This document shows positions 42,915-52,007 of a DNA stretch of 64,000 nt, in pieces (position 1 is the stretch's first letter; the number at the start of each line of letters is the position of its first letter). The notes beneath the pieces were generated by a model. It saw only the letters and a program-made list of their open reading frames with translations, was not told the DNA's origin and did not search any database. The position numbers and the translations under genes are program-made. Source of the DNA: Myxococcus hansupus. Lineage in GTDB: Bacteria > Myxococcota > Myxococcia > Myxococcales > Myxococcaceae. The stretch spans positions 3,802,501 to 3,866,500 of the forward strand of contig NZ_CP012109.1 of the NCBI RefSeq assembly GCF_000280925.3, read 5' to 3'.

Positions 42915-43958
42915 ATGGACAGCTTTCCAGCCGCCGAGCGGCACGACTTTCCCGCGGGCGACGGCGTTCCGTTGCAGCTCACCCGTTACCAGGGAGGGTC
43001 GAAAGGGCCGGTCCTGCTCGTCCACGGCGCGGGGGTCTGGAGCGGCATGTTCATGCTGCCCACGGTGCGGGAGAACTTCGTCCAGTTCCTCGTGCGCCAC
43101 GGCTACGACACGTGGCTGCTGGACTGGCGTGCCAGCGTGGAGCTACCGGTGCGTCAGTTCACCCTGGACGAGGCGGCCCTGCACGACATGCCCGCCGCCG
43201 TGCGACAGGTGCGCGAGCGCACCGGCGCGAAGTCCGTCCAGGCGGTGGCCCACTGCGCGGGCTCGGCGACGTTCTTCATGTCCATGGCGGCGGGACACCT
43301 GCCCGACGTGCACAGCGTGGTCGCCTCCCAGGTGGCGCTGCACCACATCGTCCCGCCCTCCACGCACCTCAAGGCCATGCTGCGGGTGCCGGACGTGTTG
43401 GACATCACCCGCGACTACCTCACGCCCGACGAGGACCCTCGCAGCCCGCTGTTCCAGGCGGCCTTCGGCACGCTGGTGGACCTGTTCCGGCACGAATGCG
43501 ACAGCACCGTGTGCAAGCGGCTGACGTTCATGTACGGGCAGCTCTTCCGGCACGCGCGCATCAACCGGGAGACGCATGACCGGCTCGACGAGCAGTTCGG
43601 CCCCTGCAACATGCTGACGTTCCGCCACCTGGCGCAGATGGCGCGAGCGGGCTACGCGCTGAGCTTCGACTACGGCCGCGAGGAGAACCGCCGGCGCTAT
43701 GGCCGCGAGAAGCCTCCGTCCTATCTCCGCGCGGAGCACCTGAAGCGTCCCATCACCTTCGTGTCCGGCGAGCAGAACGGCACGTACATGCCGGCGTCCA
43801 CGGAGCTCACCTACGAGTGGCTCCGCGAGGAGAACGGCGCGTCGTACTACCAACGCAAGGTGCTCGCGGACTACGGCCACCTGGACACCTTCATGGGAAG
43901 CACCGCGTCACGGGACACGTACCCGGTGCTGCTCGACGCGCTGGAGGCCATGGCCTGA
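42915..43958 (+). CDS. Alpha/beta hydrolase with Cys nucleophile
   Basis: A 347-residue alpha/beta hydrolase fold protein. LLVHGAGVWSG at 34-44 forms the oxyanion-hole strand, and the nucleophile elbow reads VAHCAGS with C114 in place of serine, as in PHA synthases and dienelactone hydrolases. The His is H322 (DYGHLDTFMG) near the C-terminus. There is no signal peptide. It follows the GMC genes by 24 bp, so it probably acts on their product, for example cleaving or transferring an acyl or lactone group. A Cys nucleophile in a hydrolase-length protein suggests transferase or lactonase activity; the substrate is unknown. Confidence 0.8.
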   Translation: MDSFPAAERHDFPAGDGVPLQLTRYQGGSKGPVLLVHGAGVWSGMFMLPTVRENFVQFLVRHGYDTWLLDWRASVELPVRQFTLDEAALHDMPAAVRQVRERTGAKSVQAVAHCAGSATFFMSMAAGHLPDVHSVVASQVALHHIVPPSTHLKAMLRVPDVLDITRDYLTPDEDPRSPLFQAAFGTLVDLFRHECDSTVCKRLTFMYGQLFRHARINRETHDRLDEQFGPCNMLTFRHLAQMARAGYALSFDYGREENRRRYGREKPPSYLRAEHLKRPITFVSGEQNGTYMPASTELTYEWLREENGASYYQRKVLADYGHLDTFMGSTASRDTYPVLLDALEAMA

Positions 43959-43993
43959 GCCGGGGCGGCGGGTTACCGTCCGGGGCAAGGCCC

Positions 43994-45283
43994 ATGGACA
44001 CGTCCTCTCCTTCAACGGCGCAGTCGACGGCCGGTGCTCCTCCCGCTGGCTTGGGGTTGATGGCCCGCTTCGGGCCCGGAATGCTCGTCGCGGCCACGGG
44101 CGTGGGCGCGGGCGATCTGCTCACCGCGAGCCTGGGCGGGTCGGCGGTGGGGATGAGCATCCTCTGGGCCGCCGTCGTGGGCGCGGTGCTGAAGGGCTTC
44201 CTCAACGAAGGCATCGCCCGGTGGCAGCTCGCCACGGGGACGACGGTGCTGGAAGGCTGGGCCCGCTTCGGCGCCTGGCTGCGCTACGCGTTCTTCCTCT
44301 ACCTGCTCGGCTGGAGCTTCTTCACGGGGGGCGCGCTCATCTCCGCCTGCGGCGCGGCGGGCGACGCGCTGTGGCCGCTGTCGGAGGACCCGGAGACGTC
44401 TCGCCGCATCTGGGGCGTGCTGCACTCGCTGCTGGGCCTGGGGCTCGTGTGGGCGGGAGGCTTCCGCTTCTTCGAGCGGCTGATGGCCGTCTGCATCGGG
44501 GTGATGTTCGTCACGGTGATTGTCACGGCCGTGGCCTCGGGGCCGGACTGGAGCGCCGCGGCCCGTGGGCTCGTGATTCCGAAGATGCCGGAAGGGGGCA
44601 CGGCGTGGGTGCTCGGCCTGTTGGGTGGCGTGGGCGGCACGGTGACGGTGCTGTCCTATGGCTACTGGATTCGAGAGCGGGGCCGTGAGGGCACCGGCTG
44701 GCTCCGCACGTGTCAGGCCGACCTCGCGGTGGGCTACTCGCTGACGGCGCTGTTCGGCATCGCGATGGTCGTCATCGGCTCCACGGTGCAGCTCCAGGGC
44801 AGCGGGCTGCGCGTGGCCATGCTGCTGGCGCAGCGCCTGGGCGATGTGGTGGGCCCGCTCGGGTACTGGCTCTTCCTGTGGGGCTTCTGGGCCGCCGTGT
44901 TCTCCAGCCTGCTGGGCGTCTGGGAAGGGATTCCGTACCTCTTCGCGGACTTCCTCCGCGTCCACCGCGAGGAGCCCGTGGCGAAGGTCCCCTTGCGTGA
45001 GACGCGGGAGTGGCGCTGGTACCTGGTGGCGCTGGCGGTGGTGCCCCTGCCTTTGCTGTGGCTGCCTTTGCAGCGCGCACAGCTCGCGTATGCGGTCATG
45101 GGCTCGCTGTTCATGCCGCTGCTCGCCGCGACGCTGCTGTGGATGAACAACCGCCGCGACTGGGTGGGCGGCCTGCGCAACGGCTGGCTCGTCAATGCCG
45201 CGCTCGTCGCCACGCTGCTGCTGTTCCTCGGCGTGGGCGCGAGCGAAGCATTGGACGCGGTCCTCAAGCTGATGGAGCGCTGA
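43994..45283 (+). CDS. NRAMP-family metal transporter
   Basis: A 429-residue inner-membrane protein from ATG 43994 with about eleven hydrophobic segments. FGPGMLVAATGVGAGDLLTASLGGSAVGM is the first-helix region of NRAMP carriers; the canonical DPGN metal motif is here GVGAGDL, which is weakened. MSILWAAVVGAVLKGFLNEGIARWQLATG matches the second helix. Divergence at the metal site raises doubt about Mn2+/Fe2+ transport; members without DPGN include magnesium or other solute carriers. It follows the GMC-hydrolase operon by 35 bp and may be co-transcribed. Confidence 0.75.
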   Translation: MDTSSPSTAQSTAGAPPAGLGLMARFGPGMLVAATGVGAGDLLTASLGGSAVGMSILWAAVVGAVLKGFLNEGIARWQLATGTTVLEGWARFGAWLRYAFFLYLLGWSFFTGGALISACGAAGDALWPLSEDPETSRRIWGVLHSLLGLGLVWAGGFRFFERLMAVCIGVMFVTVIVTAVASGPDWSAAARGLVIPKMPEGGTAWVLGLLGGVGGTVTVLSYGYWIRERGREGTGWLRTCQADLAVGYSLTALFGIAMVVIGSTVQLQGSGLRVAMLLAQRLGDVVGPLGYWLFLWGFWAAVFSSLLGVWEGIPYLFADFLRVHREEPVAKVPLRETREWRWYLVALAVVPLPLLWLPLQRAQLAYAVMGSLFMPLLAATLLWMNNRRDWVGGLRNGWLVNAALVATLLLFLGVGASEALDAVLKLMER

Positions 45284-45308
45284 GGGACATCAGGCTCCGC
45301 TCGCGATG

Positions 45309-45353
45309 TTCCTCGACGTGGGCGCGAACGAGGCACTGAACGCGGTTCGCAAG
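45309..45353 (+). pseudogene. Decayed duplicate of the NRAMP gene 3' end
   Basis: Positions 45309-45353 match the 45 nt at 45224-45268 inside the NRAMP gene with 37 of 45 identities and keep the reading frame: FLGVGASEALDAVLK in the gene against FLDVGANEALNAVRK here. The copy lies 25 bp after the NRAMP stop and no longer belongs to any gene. It is either the remnant of a tandem duplicate or a second former gene end; the upstream part is missing. Confidence 0.7.
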
Positions 45354-45373
45354 GGGAGGGGTGCCTGCGAGCG

Positions 45374-46447
45374 TCAGGCGCCCCTGGCGATGGAGGGCGC
45401 CGCCGCGCCCGGGTCCGCGAGAGACGTCTCGTCCCAGCCGATGTAGCGCACCCCCTCCATGGGCTCGGGAGCGTGGAACTCGAGGGCGCCCACCGTGGAC
45501 GTCAGCCGGCCCGCCGGACGCCACGCCGCGAAGGGGTGGGGACGGGTGAAGCGCTCCAACTCGCAGGTGGCCACGTCACTCTGGGCCACGTGGACATCCC
45601 AGCCCGTGGGGTCGCGGTACACGTAACCGACGAGCGTGCGAGGCTCACACCACGCTCGGCCCTTCACCGCCACGGTGGCCGAGCCCGCATGGAATGTCAG
45701 CACGCCCGCGCGGGGTACGGACATGTTCGTGAAGAGGAGGTTCGGAGCCTCGTGGAAGGCGTGCTCCGTCTGCCCGGTCCGCAGGTAGATGGGCGTCAGC
45801 CGCGGACTGAGGACGGAGCGCCGAGGCCGCACGGAGAGGGCCTCCAGCCGCGCGTCCGGGTCCTCCTGGAAGCGCGGCACGTAGAGCCACGTCAGCTCCT
45901 CCAGCCGCCGGTGGCCCCAGAGGTGCTTCTGCAGGCCGGGCGCGCCCTGGACCTCGTACCGGTGTCCGTCCACCGTGACGGTGCCGGTGAAGCACATGTC
46001 GTCCTGGGAATGGGCCACTTGCGTGGGCAGCGGCAGCAGGTTCGCCCCGCGTGGGGTGCGGCGCACGGCCTGGCCCGCCTCGGGCGTGTAGCGCAGGTCC
46101 CACGCGATGGCGTGCCCTCCGGACTCGACGTGGCCGTTGCACCGCCCGGGGGCCAGCTCCGCATCGCCAATCCGAATGCCGAAGCGCCCCGAGGATTCGG
46201 TGACGAAGTGGGAGAGGGGATGGATGGCTTTGAGTCCCAGCGCGGGCGAGGGAGACGCGGCGTCGAAGGCCGCGGCCCACAGCATGGCGCGGGGCTCGCC
46301 CGGCGCTCCCGGCGCGGGGGTGAAGCGGGTGTAGCGGAACCACCAGGCGCGCTCACCGCCCGGGTCGAGCACGCACAAGAACCAGATTTCGAAACAGCCC
46401 TGCTGCCCCTTCCAACGCGGCAGATTGGCGCGCTCGCTCGAAGGCAT
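45374..46447 (-). CDS. CrtC/AttH-like lipocalin-fold protein, tentative
   Basis: A 357-residue protein from ATG 46447, downstream of a GGGGGGAC ribosome binding site. FEIWFLCVLDPGGERAWWFRYTRF, then NGHVESGGHAIAWDLRYTPE and QKHLWGHRRLEELTWLYVPRF have the Trp-rich beta-barrel look of CrtC (hydroxyneurosporene synthase), AttH and tocopherol-cyclase-like proteins, which act on hydrophobic substrates. There is no signal peptide. The assignment is by pattern only. It is the second gene after DUF2378 on this strand, 80 bp downstream. Confidence 0.5.
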   Translation of the reverse strand: MPSSERANLPRWKGQQGCFEIWFLCVLDPGGERAWWFRYTRFTPAPGAPGEPRAMLWAAAFDAASPSPALGLKAIHPLSHFVTESSGRFGIRIGDAELAPGRCNGHVESGGHAIAWDLRYTPEAGQAVRRTPRGANLLPLPTQVAHSQDDMCFTGTVTVDGHRYEVQGAPGLQKHLWGHRRLEELTWLYVPRFQEDPDARLEALSVRPRRSVLSPRLTPIYLRTGQTEHAFHEAPNLLFTNMSVPRAGVLTFHAGSATVAVKGRAWCEPRTLVGYVYRDPTGWDVHVAQSDVATCELERFTRPHPFAAWRPAGRLTSTVGALEFHAPEPMEGVRYIGWDETSLADPGAAAPSIARGA

Positions 46448-46527
46448 GTCGTCCCCCCTCAACGGTGGCGCCGGCACGCCACCCGGGGACTAACGTCGCA
46501 GACGGGCGGGCCCGAGAGCAAGCTGGC

Positions 46528-47130
46528 TCAGCGGGCAGCGTCCTTCCAGGAGACGCGGTACGTGACGCAGTGGTCATCGAACACGCGCACATCCACCGTC
46601 GTGGATGCGCCGCCCGCGGCCCGCGACATGGCGAGCATCACGCCCTGCTTGAAGTAGCGCAGCATGCCGGGCTCGTTGAGCCAGACCTCGGCTTCCGTCG
46701 GGCCCGTCTCGGTGATGCGGACCTCGGTGTAGTTGTTGCTCGTGCGAAAGCCGTGCTGGGCCTTGGACAACATCCGCCACGGGCCCAGCAGCTTCATCAC
46801 CCCGAGCAGCGCGCGGCCCATCAACGTGTCCCGGTAGCCGTCAATCATTCGCTCACCGAGCATCCGCCACGCCACCTCGTCGGACTCGCCGGGGTGCAGC
46901 GCCTTCGCGGTGAGCGCGACGCAGCGAATCCACGTCTCCAGCGAGTAGGCGGGGAGCAGGGGCCGGTCCAAATCCAAGCCCTCGCTGCGCAATTGCTGCC
47001 GGAGCAGGGGCGTCACCCGTCCCGACAGGCCCCGGACGAAGAGCCCTTCGACGATGGGCGGAAACACGAGTCGGTCGGCGGGAGCCGCCTGGGCGGATGG
47101 GACCCCAGGGGCTCGGAGTGGCTCGGGCAT
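46528..47130 (-). CDS. DUF2378 (TIGR02265) Myxococcales-restricted protein
   Basis: About 200 residues from ATG 47130. The family layout is visible: GLFVRGL near the N-terminus, LLPAYSLETWIRCV, ALHPGESDEVAWRMLGERMIDGYRDTLMGRALL, a GPWRMLSKAQHGFRTSNN block, TETGPTEAEVWLNEP and a final AAGGAST/YRVSWKD. TIGR02265 proteins occur in large numbers in myxobacteria and their function is unknown; they are predicted cytosolic and lack known catalytic motifs. It may share a transcript with the CrtC/AttH-like gene. An earlier ATG at 47151 is possible. Confidence 0.85.
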   Translation of the reverse strand: MPEPLRAPGVPSAQAAPADRLVFPPIVEGLFVRGLSGRVTPLLRQQLRSEGLDLDRPLLPAYSLETWIRCVALTAKALHPGESDEVAWRMLGERMIDGYRDTLMGRALLGVMKLLGPWRMLSKAQHGFRTSNNYTEVRITETGPTEAEVWLNEPGMLRYFKQGVMLAMSRAAGGASTTVDVRVFDDHCVTYRVSWKDAAR

Positions 47131-47202
47131 ACGTTTCCGCGCACCTATCACAGACTCCAGGGAAAGGCGCTTGTCCCTGGGACTGACGCGGCGCGCCTGC
47201 CC

Positions 47203-48207
47203 CTACGTATTGGGTTGCATCGGGCGCTTGGCGTAGCGCTCCGCCAGCAGCGAGCACACCAGCAACTGGGCCTGGTGGTAGAACATGAGGGGTAGGACGA
47301 TGAGCCCCAGTGCGGGGTTGGCCCCAAAGAGCAGACGCGCCATGGGCACCCCCGACGCCAGCGTCTTCTTGGACCCACAAAAGACCACAGTGATTTCGTC
47401 TTCCTTGGAGAACCCCAGGGCCCGGGCGACGCGCGTCGTCGAGGCCAACACGATGGCGAGGATGACCACCGCGCCCACGAAGGCCATGGCCAACACCTCC
47501 CAGCCGTAGTCCGTGAACAGCCCCGACGCGATGGAGTCGCAGAACGAGGCATAGACGAGCAGCAGGATGACCGCCCTGTCGAAGGCATTGGTGTAGGGCC
47601 GGTAGCGCGCGAACCAGGCCCCCAGGAGCGGGCGCAGCAACTGCCCCAGCGCCAGTGGCAGCAACAAGAGTGTCGCGAGCTTCAGGACCGCCTCGCCCAT
47701 GGACAGCGATTGGCCCGTGGCGCTGGCGAACACAGCGATGATGACGGGCGTCAGCACGATGCCCAGCAGGCTGGACAGGCTGGCGTTGAAGATGGCCGCG
47801 GGCACGTTGCCTCGCGCCAACCCCGTCATCGCCACGGACGAGGAGATGGTGGACGGGACCGCGCACAGGTAGAGCAGGCCCAGGGACAAGTCCGGCGGCA
47901 GCCAGTGCCCCAGCGACAGGTCGCTGAGCCACCACAGCAGGGGGAACACGCCGAAGGTGAAGGCCTGCACCACCAAGTGAACCCGCCACTGCACCACGCC
48001 CGCGCGGAGCTGGGCCGCGGGCAGTCCCAGTCCGTGCAGCAGGAACACGGCGAAGATGCCCACGTCCGCCACCACGTCCGCGTGCAGCGGGCCTCCCGAG
48101 GCACCGAAGGAGGGGAAGAGGGCGGCCAGGATGACGGCGGCCAGCATCCCCAGCAGGAACCAGTCCCGGGCGAGTCGTTTGAGGAGGCGCAGGGGCATGT
48201 CCGCCAC
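47203..48207 (-). CDS. SLC10A7/YfeH-like putative sodium/organic anion symporter
   Basis: A 334-residue carrier with about ten hydrophobic segments from GTG 48207 (GGAG upstream). LGLLYLCAVPSTISSSVAMTGLARGNVPAAIFNASLSS (in pieces: CAVPSTISSSVAMT, GNVPAAIFNASLSS) and VFCGSKKTLASGVPMARLLF are characteristic of the SLC10A7/YfeH branch of the bile acid symporter superfamily. Family members include calcium- or anion-handling proteins of uncertain substrate. The gene is divergent from the 3-hydroxybutyrate dehydrogenase gene with a 118-bp gap. Confidence 0.85.
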   Translation of the reverse strand: MADMPLRLLKRLARDWFLLGMLAAVILAALFPSFGASGGPLHADVVADVGIFAVFLLHGLGLPAAQLRAGVVQWRVHLVVQAFTFGVFPLLWWLSDLSLGHWLPPDLSLGLLYLCAVPSTISSSVAMTGLARGNVPAAIFNASLSSLLGIVLTPVIIAVFASATGQSLSMGEAVLKLATLLLLPLALGQLLRPLLGAWFARYRPYTNAFDRAVILLLVYASFCDSIASGLFTDYGWEVLAMAFVGAVVILAIVLASTTRVARALGFSKEDEITVVFCGSKKTLASGVPMARLLFGANPALGLIVLPLMFYHQAQLLVCSLLAERYAKRPMQPNT

Positions 48208-48325
48208 CCCTTACTCCGGGTGGCGTCCGACCTCCACCGCGAATGGGACGTGTAGGACATTCGTCCGCCGCGCCCGGTCACCGGAATCGTTGCTGACGGA
48301 AGGCCCTTGCTCCACGATTACCGCC

Positions 48326-49102
48326 ATGAACATGAATTCACCTTCAGGTCGATGTGCGGTCGTCACGGGTGCGGCGCACGGGATTGGCCTCGCGGTGGCG
48401 GAGGCGCTGACGGCGCAGGGCGTGCGGGTGCTGCTGGCGGACCTGGACGAAGCGGCCGGCGTGGCGGCGGCCCGGCGGCTGGAGGGCGCCCGGTTCCAGC
48501 GGGCGGACGTGTCCTCCCGGGAGGACTGCCAGGCGCTGGTGGCCACCGCCGAACGGGAGTGGGGGCGGCTGGACATCCTGGTCAACAACGCCGGGGTGCA
48601 GCACGTCGCGCCGGTGGAGGAGTTCCCGGAGGACCGCTGGGAGCAACTCATCCGCATCATGCTGGTGGGGCCGTTCCTGCTGACACGGTACGCGCTGCCG
48701 CTGATGTATGCCCGCAAGTGGGGGCGCATCATCAACGTCTCGTCGCTGCACGGGCTGGTGGCCTCGCCGTACAAGTCCGCCTACGTGTCCGCCAAGCACG
48801 GCTTGATGGGACTCACGAAGACGGTGGCGCTGGAGGCCGCGGACAAGGGCGTGACGGTCAACGCCGTCTGCCCCGCCTACGTGCGCACGCCGCTGGTGGA
48901 GAAGCAGATCGCCGACCAGGCCCGTGTCCACGGCATCAGCGAGGCCGAGGTCGTGGAGCGAATCATGCTCGCTCCCGCGGCCGTGAAGCGGCTGCTCGAA
49001 CCCTCCGAGGTCGCCGCCTACATCACCTTCCTGTGCTCGGAGGCCGCGGCGGGAATCACCGGGGCGGCGCAGGTGATGGACTGTGGCTGGACGGCGCGCT
49101 GA
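48326..49102 (+). CDS. bdhA: 3-hydroxybutyrate dehydrogenase
   Basis: A 258-residue short-chain dehydrogenase. The NAD motif is TGAAHGIG at 14-21, the catalytic residues are S140 (NVSSLHG), Y153 and K157 (YVSAK). The C-terminal block CPAYVRTPLVEKQIADQARVHG and ITGAAQVMDCGWTAR is a close match to 3-hydroxybutyrate dehydrogenases, which reversibly make acetoacetate. It acts in the cytosol, for example to use PHB monomers. Starts at 48326 or 48332 are both possible. Its end overlaps the convergent MHS transporter gene by 47 bp. Confidence 0.88.
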   Translation: MNMNSPSGRCAVVTGAAHGIGLAVAEALTAQGVRVLLADLDEAAGVAAARRLEGARFQRADVSSREDCQALVATAEREWGRLDILVNNAGVQHVAPVEEFPEDRWEQLIRIMLVGPFLLTRYALPLMYARKWGRIINVSSLHGLVASPYKSAYVSAKHGLMGLTKTVALEAADKGVTVNAVCPAYVRTPLVEKQIADQARVHGISEAEVVERIMLAPAAVKRLLEPSEVAAYITFLCSEAAAGITGAAQVMDCGWTAR

Positions 49103-50408
49103 CGCCCTCCGGGCCAGGCGCTTCCGTGAGCCGCTCCCGGAACGTCTCGGCCGACAGATAGACGGACACCAGGGTGACGGCGGCCAGGGCCAGCATGTAG
49201 AGCGACACTGGCCAGGCCTGCCCGCCGGACTGGGCGAGCAGCGCGGTGGCAATCACGGGGGACAGGCCGCCCGCGAACACGGACGCGAGCTGGTACCCCA
49301 GTGACGCGCCGCTGTAGCGCACGCGCGTGCCGAACAGCTCGGAGAAGAAGCTGGCCTGCGGGCCATACATGGCCGCGTGCGCGATGATGCCCAGCACGAT
49401 GGCCAGCCAGATGAGCCCGGTCGCCTTCGTGTCGATGAGCCAGAAGAAGGGGAAGGCCATCAACGCGCAGCCCACCGCGCCCGCCAGGTACACCGGACGC
49501 CGGCCGAAGATGTCGGACGCGGCGCCGAAGGCGGGAATCGCCACCAGGTGGACGGCCGTGGCCACCAGCACGCCGTTGAGCAGGGTGGAGCGGGGCAGGC
49601 CCAGGCGCTCGGTGCCGTAGGAGAGAACGAACGTGGTGATGATGTAGAAGAAGCCGTTCTCCGCGAAGCGCGCGCCCATGGCCAGGAGGATCTGCTTCGG
49701 GTACGTGCGCAGCGCCTCCATCACGGGGAGGCCGGGCGGCTGTTTCTCCTGCTGCCGCTGCTCGAAGACGGGGGACTCCGCCACGCGCAGCCGGATGAAC
49801 ACCCCCATGCCAATCAGCAGCGCGCTCATCAGGAAGGGGATGCGCCAACCCCAGGCGAGGAACTCCGCCTCGGGCAGCCGGGAGAAGTACGAGAACACCG
49901 CCGTGGCGACCAGGAGCCCCGCGGGCGCGCCCATCTGCGGCCAGCTTCCGTAGAAGCCCCGGCGGTTCGCGGGAGCGTGCTCGACGGCCATCAGCACCGC
50001 GCCGCCCCATTCACCGCCCAGCCCGAAGCCCTGGATGAGGCGCAGGAGCACCAGCAGCGCCGGCGCCCACGGGCCAATCGTCTCGTAGGTGGGCAGCAGC
50101 CCCACGGCGAAGGTCGCAAGTCCCATCAACATCAGGGTGGCGCTGAGCATCGCCTTGCGGCCAATCCGGTCGCCGTAGTGGCCAAACACCACGCCGCCCA
50201 GGGGACGGGCGATGAAGCCCACGGCGAAGGTGCCGAAGGCCGCCATCGTCCCCGTCAGCGGATCGAACGAGGGGAAGAACAGGCGGTTGAACACGAGCGC
50301 CGCCGCCGTTCCATAGAGGAAGAAGTCGTACCATTCGATGGCGGTGCCAATGAAGCTGGCCACCGCCACCTTGAGAATGGAGTCCTGCGTTCCCTGCGTA
50401 CCAGCCAT
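49056..50408 (-). CDS. MFS transporter, metabolite:H+ symporter (MHS) family
   Basis: A 450-residue twelve-helix carrier. FIGTAIEWYDFFLYGTAAAL at the N-terminus, GALFGHYGDRIGRK-type loop (VVFGHYGDRIGRKAML) and ADIFGRRPVYL in the second half are MHS hallmarks; relatives move proline/betaine, citrate, alpha-ketoglutarate and shikimate. ATG 50408 is preceded by GGGAGGGG. It converges on bdhA and follows the porin gene by 47 bp, so import of a small acid used by the dehydrogenase is plausible but inferred. Confidence 0.85.
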   Translation of the reverse strand: MAGTQGTQDSILKVAVASFIGTAIEWYDFFLYGTAAALVFNRLFFPSFDPLTGTMAAFGTFAVGFIARPLGGVVFGHYGDRIGRKAMLSATLMLMGLATFAVGLLPTYETIGPWAPALLVLLRLIQGFGLGGEWGGAVLMAVEHAPANRRGFYGSWPQMGAPAGLLVATAVFSYFSRLPEAEFLAWGWRIPFLMSALLIGMGVFIRLRVAESPVFEQRQQEKQPPGLPVMEALRTYPKQILLAMGARFAENGFFYIITTFVLSYGTERLGLPRSTLLNGVLVATAVHLVAIPAFGAASDIFGRRPVYLAGAVGCALMAFPFFWLIDTKATGLIWLAIVLGIIAHAAMYGPQASFFSELFGTRVRYSGASLGYQLASVFAGGLSPVIATALLAQSGGQAWPVSLYMLALAAVTLVSVYLSAETFRERLTEAPGPEGVSAPSSHSPSPAPPR

Positions 50409-50455
50409 GCCATCCCCTCCCGGGAGCAACCCAACCTGCGCAACCGCCGTCGACG

Positions 50456-51895
50456 TTAGAGGACCAGCCGCAGCGTCGCGAAGTATGACGCGTCAATCTC
50501 GTCGCGCAGGCCGTCCTGCTTCTTCTGGTAGCGCGCGTAGCGGACGCCCAGGGCCACGTCCTCGGTGAGCCAGTAGGTGCCGCCAATGTTGAGGTACGTC
50601 TGGAGCGTGCGGGTGATGGGCTCCCGCGCGGGCGTCTCGCCCGTGGGCGCCACGAAGCCCGGCGAGCGGTCGGAGACGCGGGCGAACTGGAAGCCGATGC
50701 CCGAGCGGCCGTGGAGGTTGATGTCCATGCCGGCGGAGACGGTGGTCGCCGTGTAGCGGGTGTTCAGGAGCTGGTCCGCGAACCCCGGCGCGCTGTTGAC
50801 GACGTCGTTCTGCACCCGCGCGATGTTGAAGAAGGGCGTGATGAACAGGGGGATGCCCACGTTCGCGTGCAGCTTCAGCATCACGTTGCCGCGCAGGTTG
50901 TTGCCGCGCAGCAGCGGGTCGGTGCGTGACGAGGTCTGGTAGTTCACGTCGAACACCTGCGCCATCGCCTTGAGCTCGACCAGGTCGTTCGCGTACGTGA
51001 GGGACGGGCTGAGGATCTGGAAGTGCAGGTCGTCATCGGGCTGGCCATTGCGGAAGTTGGCCAGGGGCCGCTCCCAGAACCGGCTGCCGCCGCCGAACGA
51101 GCCGCCCACCTGGTAGGAGGCGGAGGTGCTCAGCGGGTTGGCGGCGGTGAACCCCAGACCCACGCGGAAGCCGTTCCATTCATAGGCCGCCTGGGCGCCC
51201 TGGCCGCGGTTGAATCCGCTATAGAGCAGCGGGTCCCGCGTGTACTTGTCCGCGATCAGCGTGTCCGCCACGTGCGTGGAGATGAAGTCCACGCTCGCGG
51301 GGTCCAGGACGATGCCCGCCTCCAGGACGGCGTTCCACCGCTGAAGGCGGATCACCTGTTCGCGGACGCTGAAGGAGGCGGTGCCTTCCCAGACGCCGGA
51401 GCCGTGCGCCTTGATGTTGCGCTCGAACTCGCTCCGGAAGGCGATGTACTCGCCCAGCCGTCCCTCGAAGCCGAAGCGCGTCAGCGCCAGCGTCGTCGCG
51501 CGGCTCTCGCGGTTGGGGTTGAGCGTCTGGATGAGGTTCTCCACGTGGATGCCACCCGCGATGGCCAGCACGGGCTTCACGTAGAACGTCTCGTTGCCCA
51601 CGGCGATGCGAGGCCGGATGGCCGGAGGCGGCCGGGCGTCGACCACCTCGGTGGTGCCCGCCATCTCCTCGGCCGTGGCGGGCGGCGCCACGTCTTGGGG
51701 CGGCGGCGTCACGGCCCCGGCCCGCGGGGCCTGGGAAACGGGCTCGCTCGCGGGAGGCTGCGATGCCGCCGCGGGCTCGGGCTGGGTGGGGACATCGGAC
51801 GTCGCGGGCTCGGACGTCTGGGCCCAGGCAGCGGGCGAGACACCCAGTGCAACCGCGCACAGGGGCGCGAGGACGGGAAGTCGCTTCAGCTTCAT
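50456..51895 (-). CDS. Putative outer-membrane porin
   Basis: A 479-residue protein with a signal peptide (cleavage after PAAWA), a disordered Pro/Ala/Gln linker to about residue 85, and a long barrel domain rich in alternating strands (RFGFEGRLGEYIAFRSEFER; VALGVRYARYQKKQDGLRDE) ending in SYFATLRLVL. The long Pro-rich linker and the strand pattern match phosphate-selective-porin-like or alginate-type proteins (DUF-type porins of deltaproteobacteria). It lies between a secreted lipase-like protein and an MHS importer on the same strand (gaps of 112 and 47 bp), suggesting passage of the hydrolysed product across the outer membrane. Confidence 0.75.
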   Translation of the reverse strand: MKLKRLPVLAPLCAVALGVSPAAWAQTSEPATSDVPTQPEPAAASQPPASEPVSQAPRAGAVTPPPQDVAPPATAEEMAGTTEVVDARPPPAIRPRIAVGNETFYVKPVLAIAGGIHVENLIQTLNPNRESRATTLALTRFGFEGRLGEYIAFRSEFERNIKAHGSGVWEGTASFSVREQVIRLQRWNAVLEAGIVLDPASVDFISTHVADTLIADKYTRDPLLYSGFNRGQGAQAAYEWNGFRVGLGFTAANPLSTSASYQVGGSFGGGSRFWERPLANFRNGQPDDDLHFQILSPSLTYANDLVELKAMAQVFDVNYQTSSRTDPLLRGNNLRGNVMLKLHANVGIPLFITPFFNIARVQNDVVNSAPGFADQLLNTRYTATTVSAGMDINLHGRSGIGFQFARVSDRSPGFVAPTGETPAREPITRTLQTYLNIGGTYWLTEDVALGVRYARYQKKQDGLRDEIDASYFATLRLVL

Positions 51896-52007
51896 GGCGA
51901 GGCTCGAGGAGAAGTCTCAGGGATGGAAGGGTCCACCGCCGCCGGCCCGCAAGGGAGGGGAGGGGAGCGCGGGCCGGCGGCGGGGACCGAAGGGGAGGAG
52001 CGGGGCG

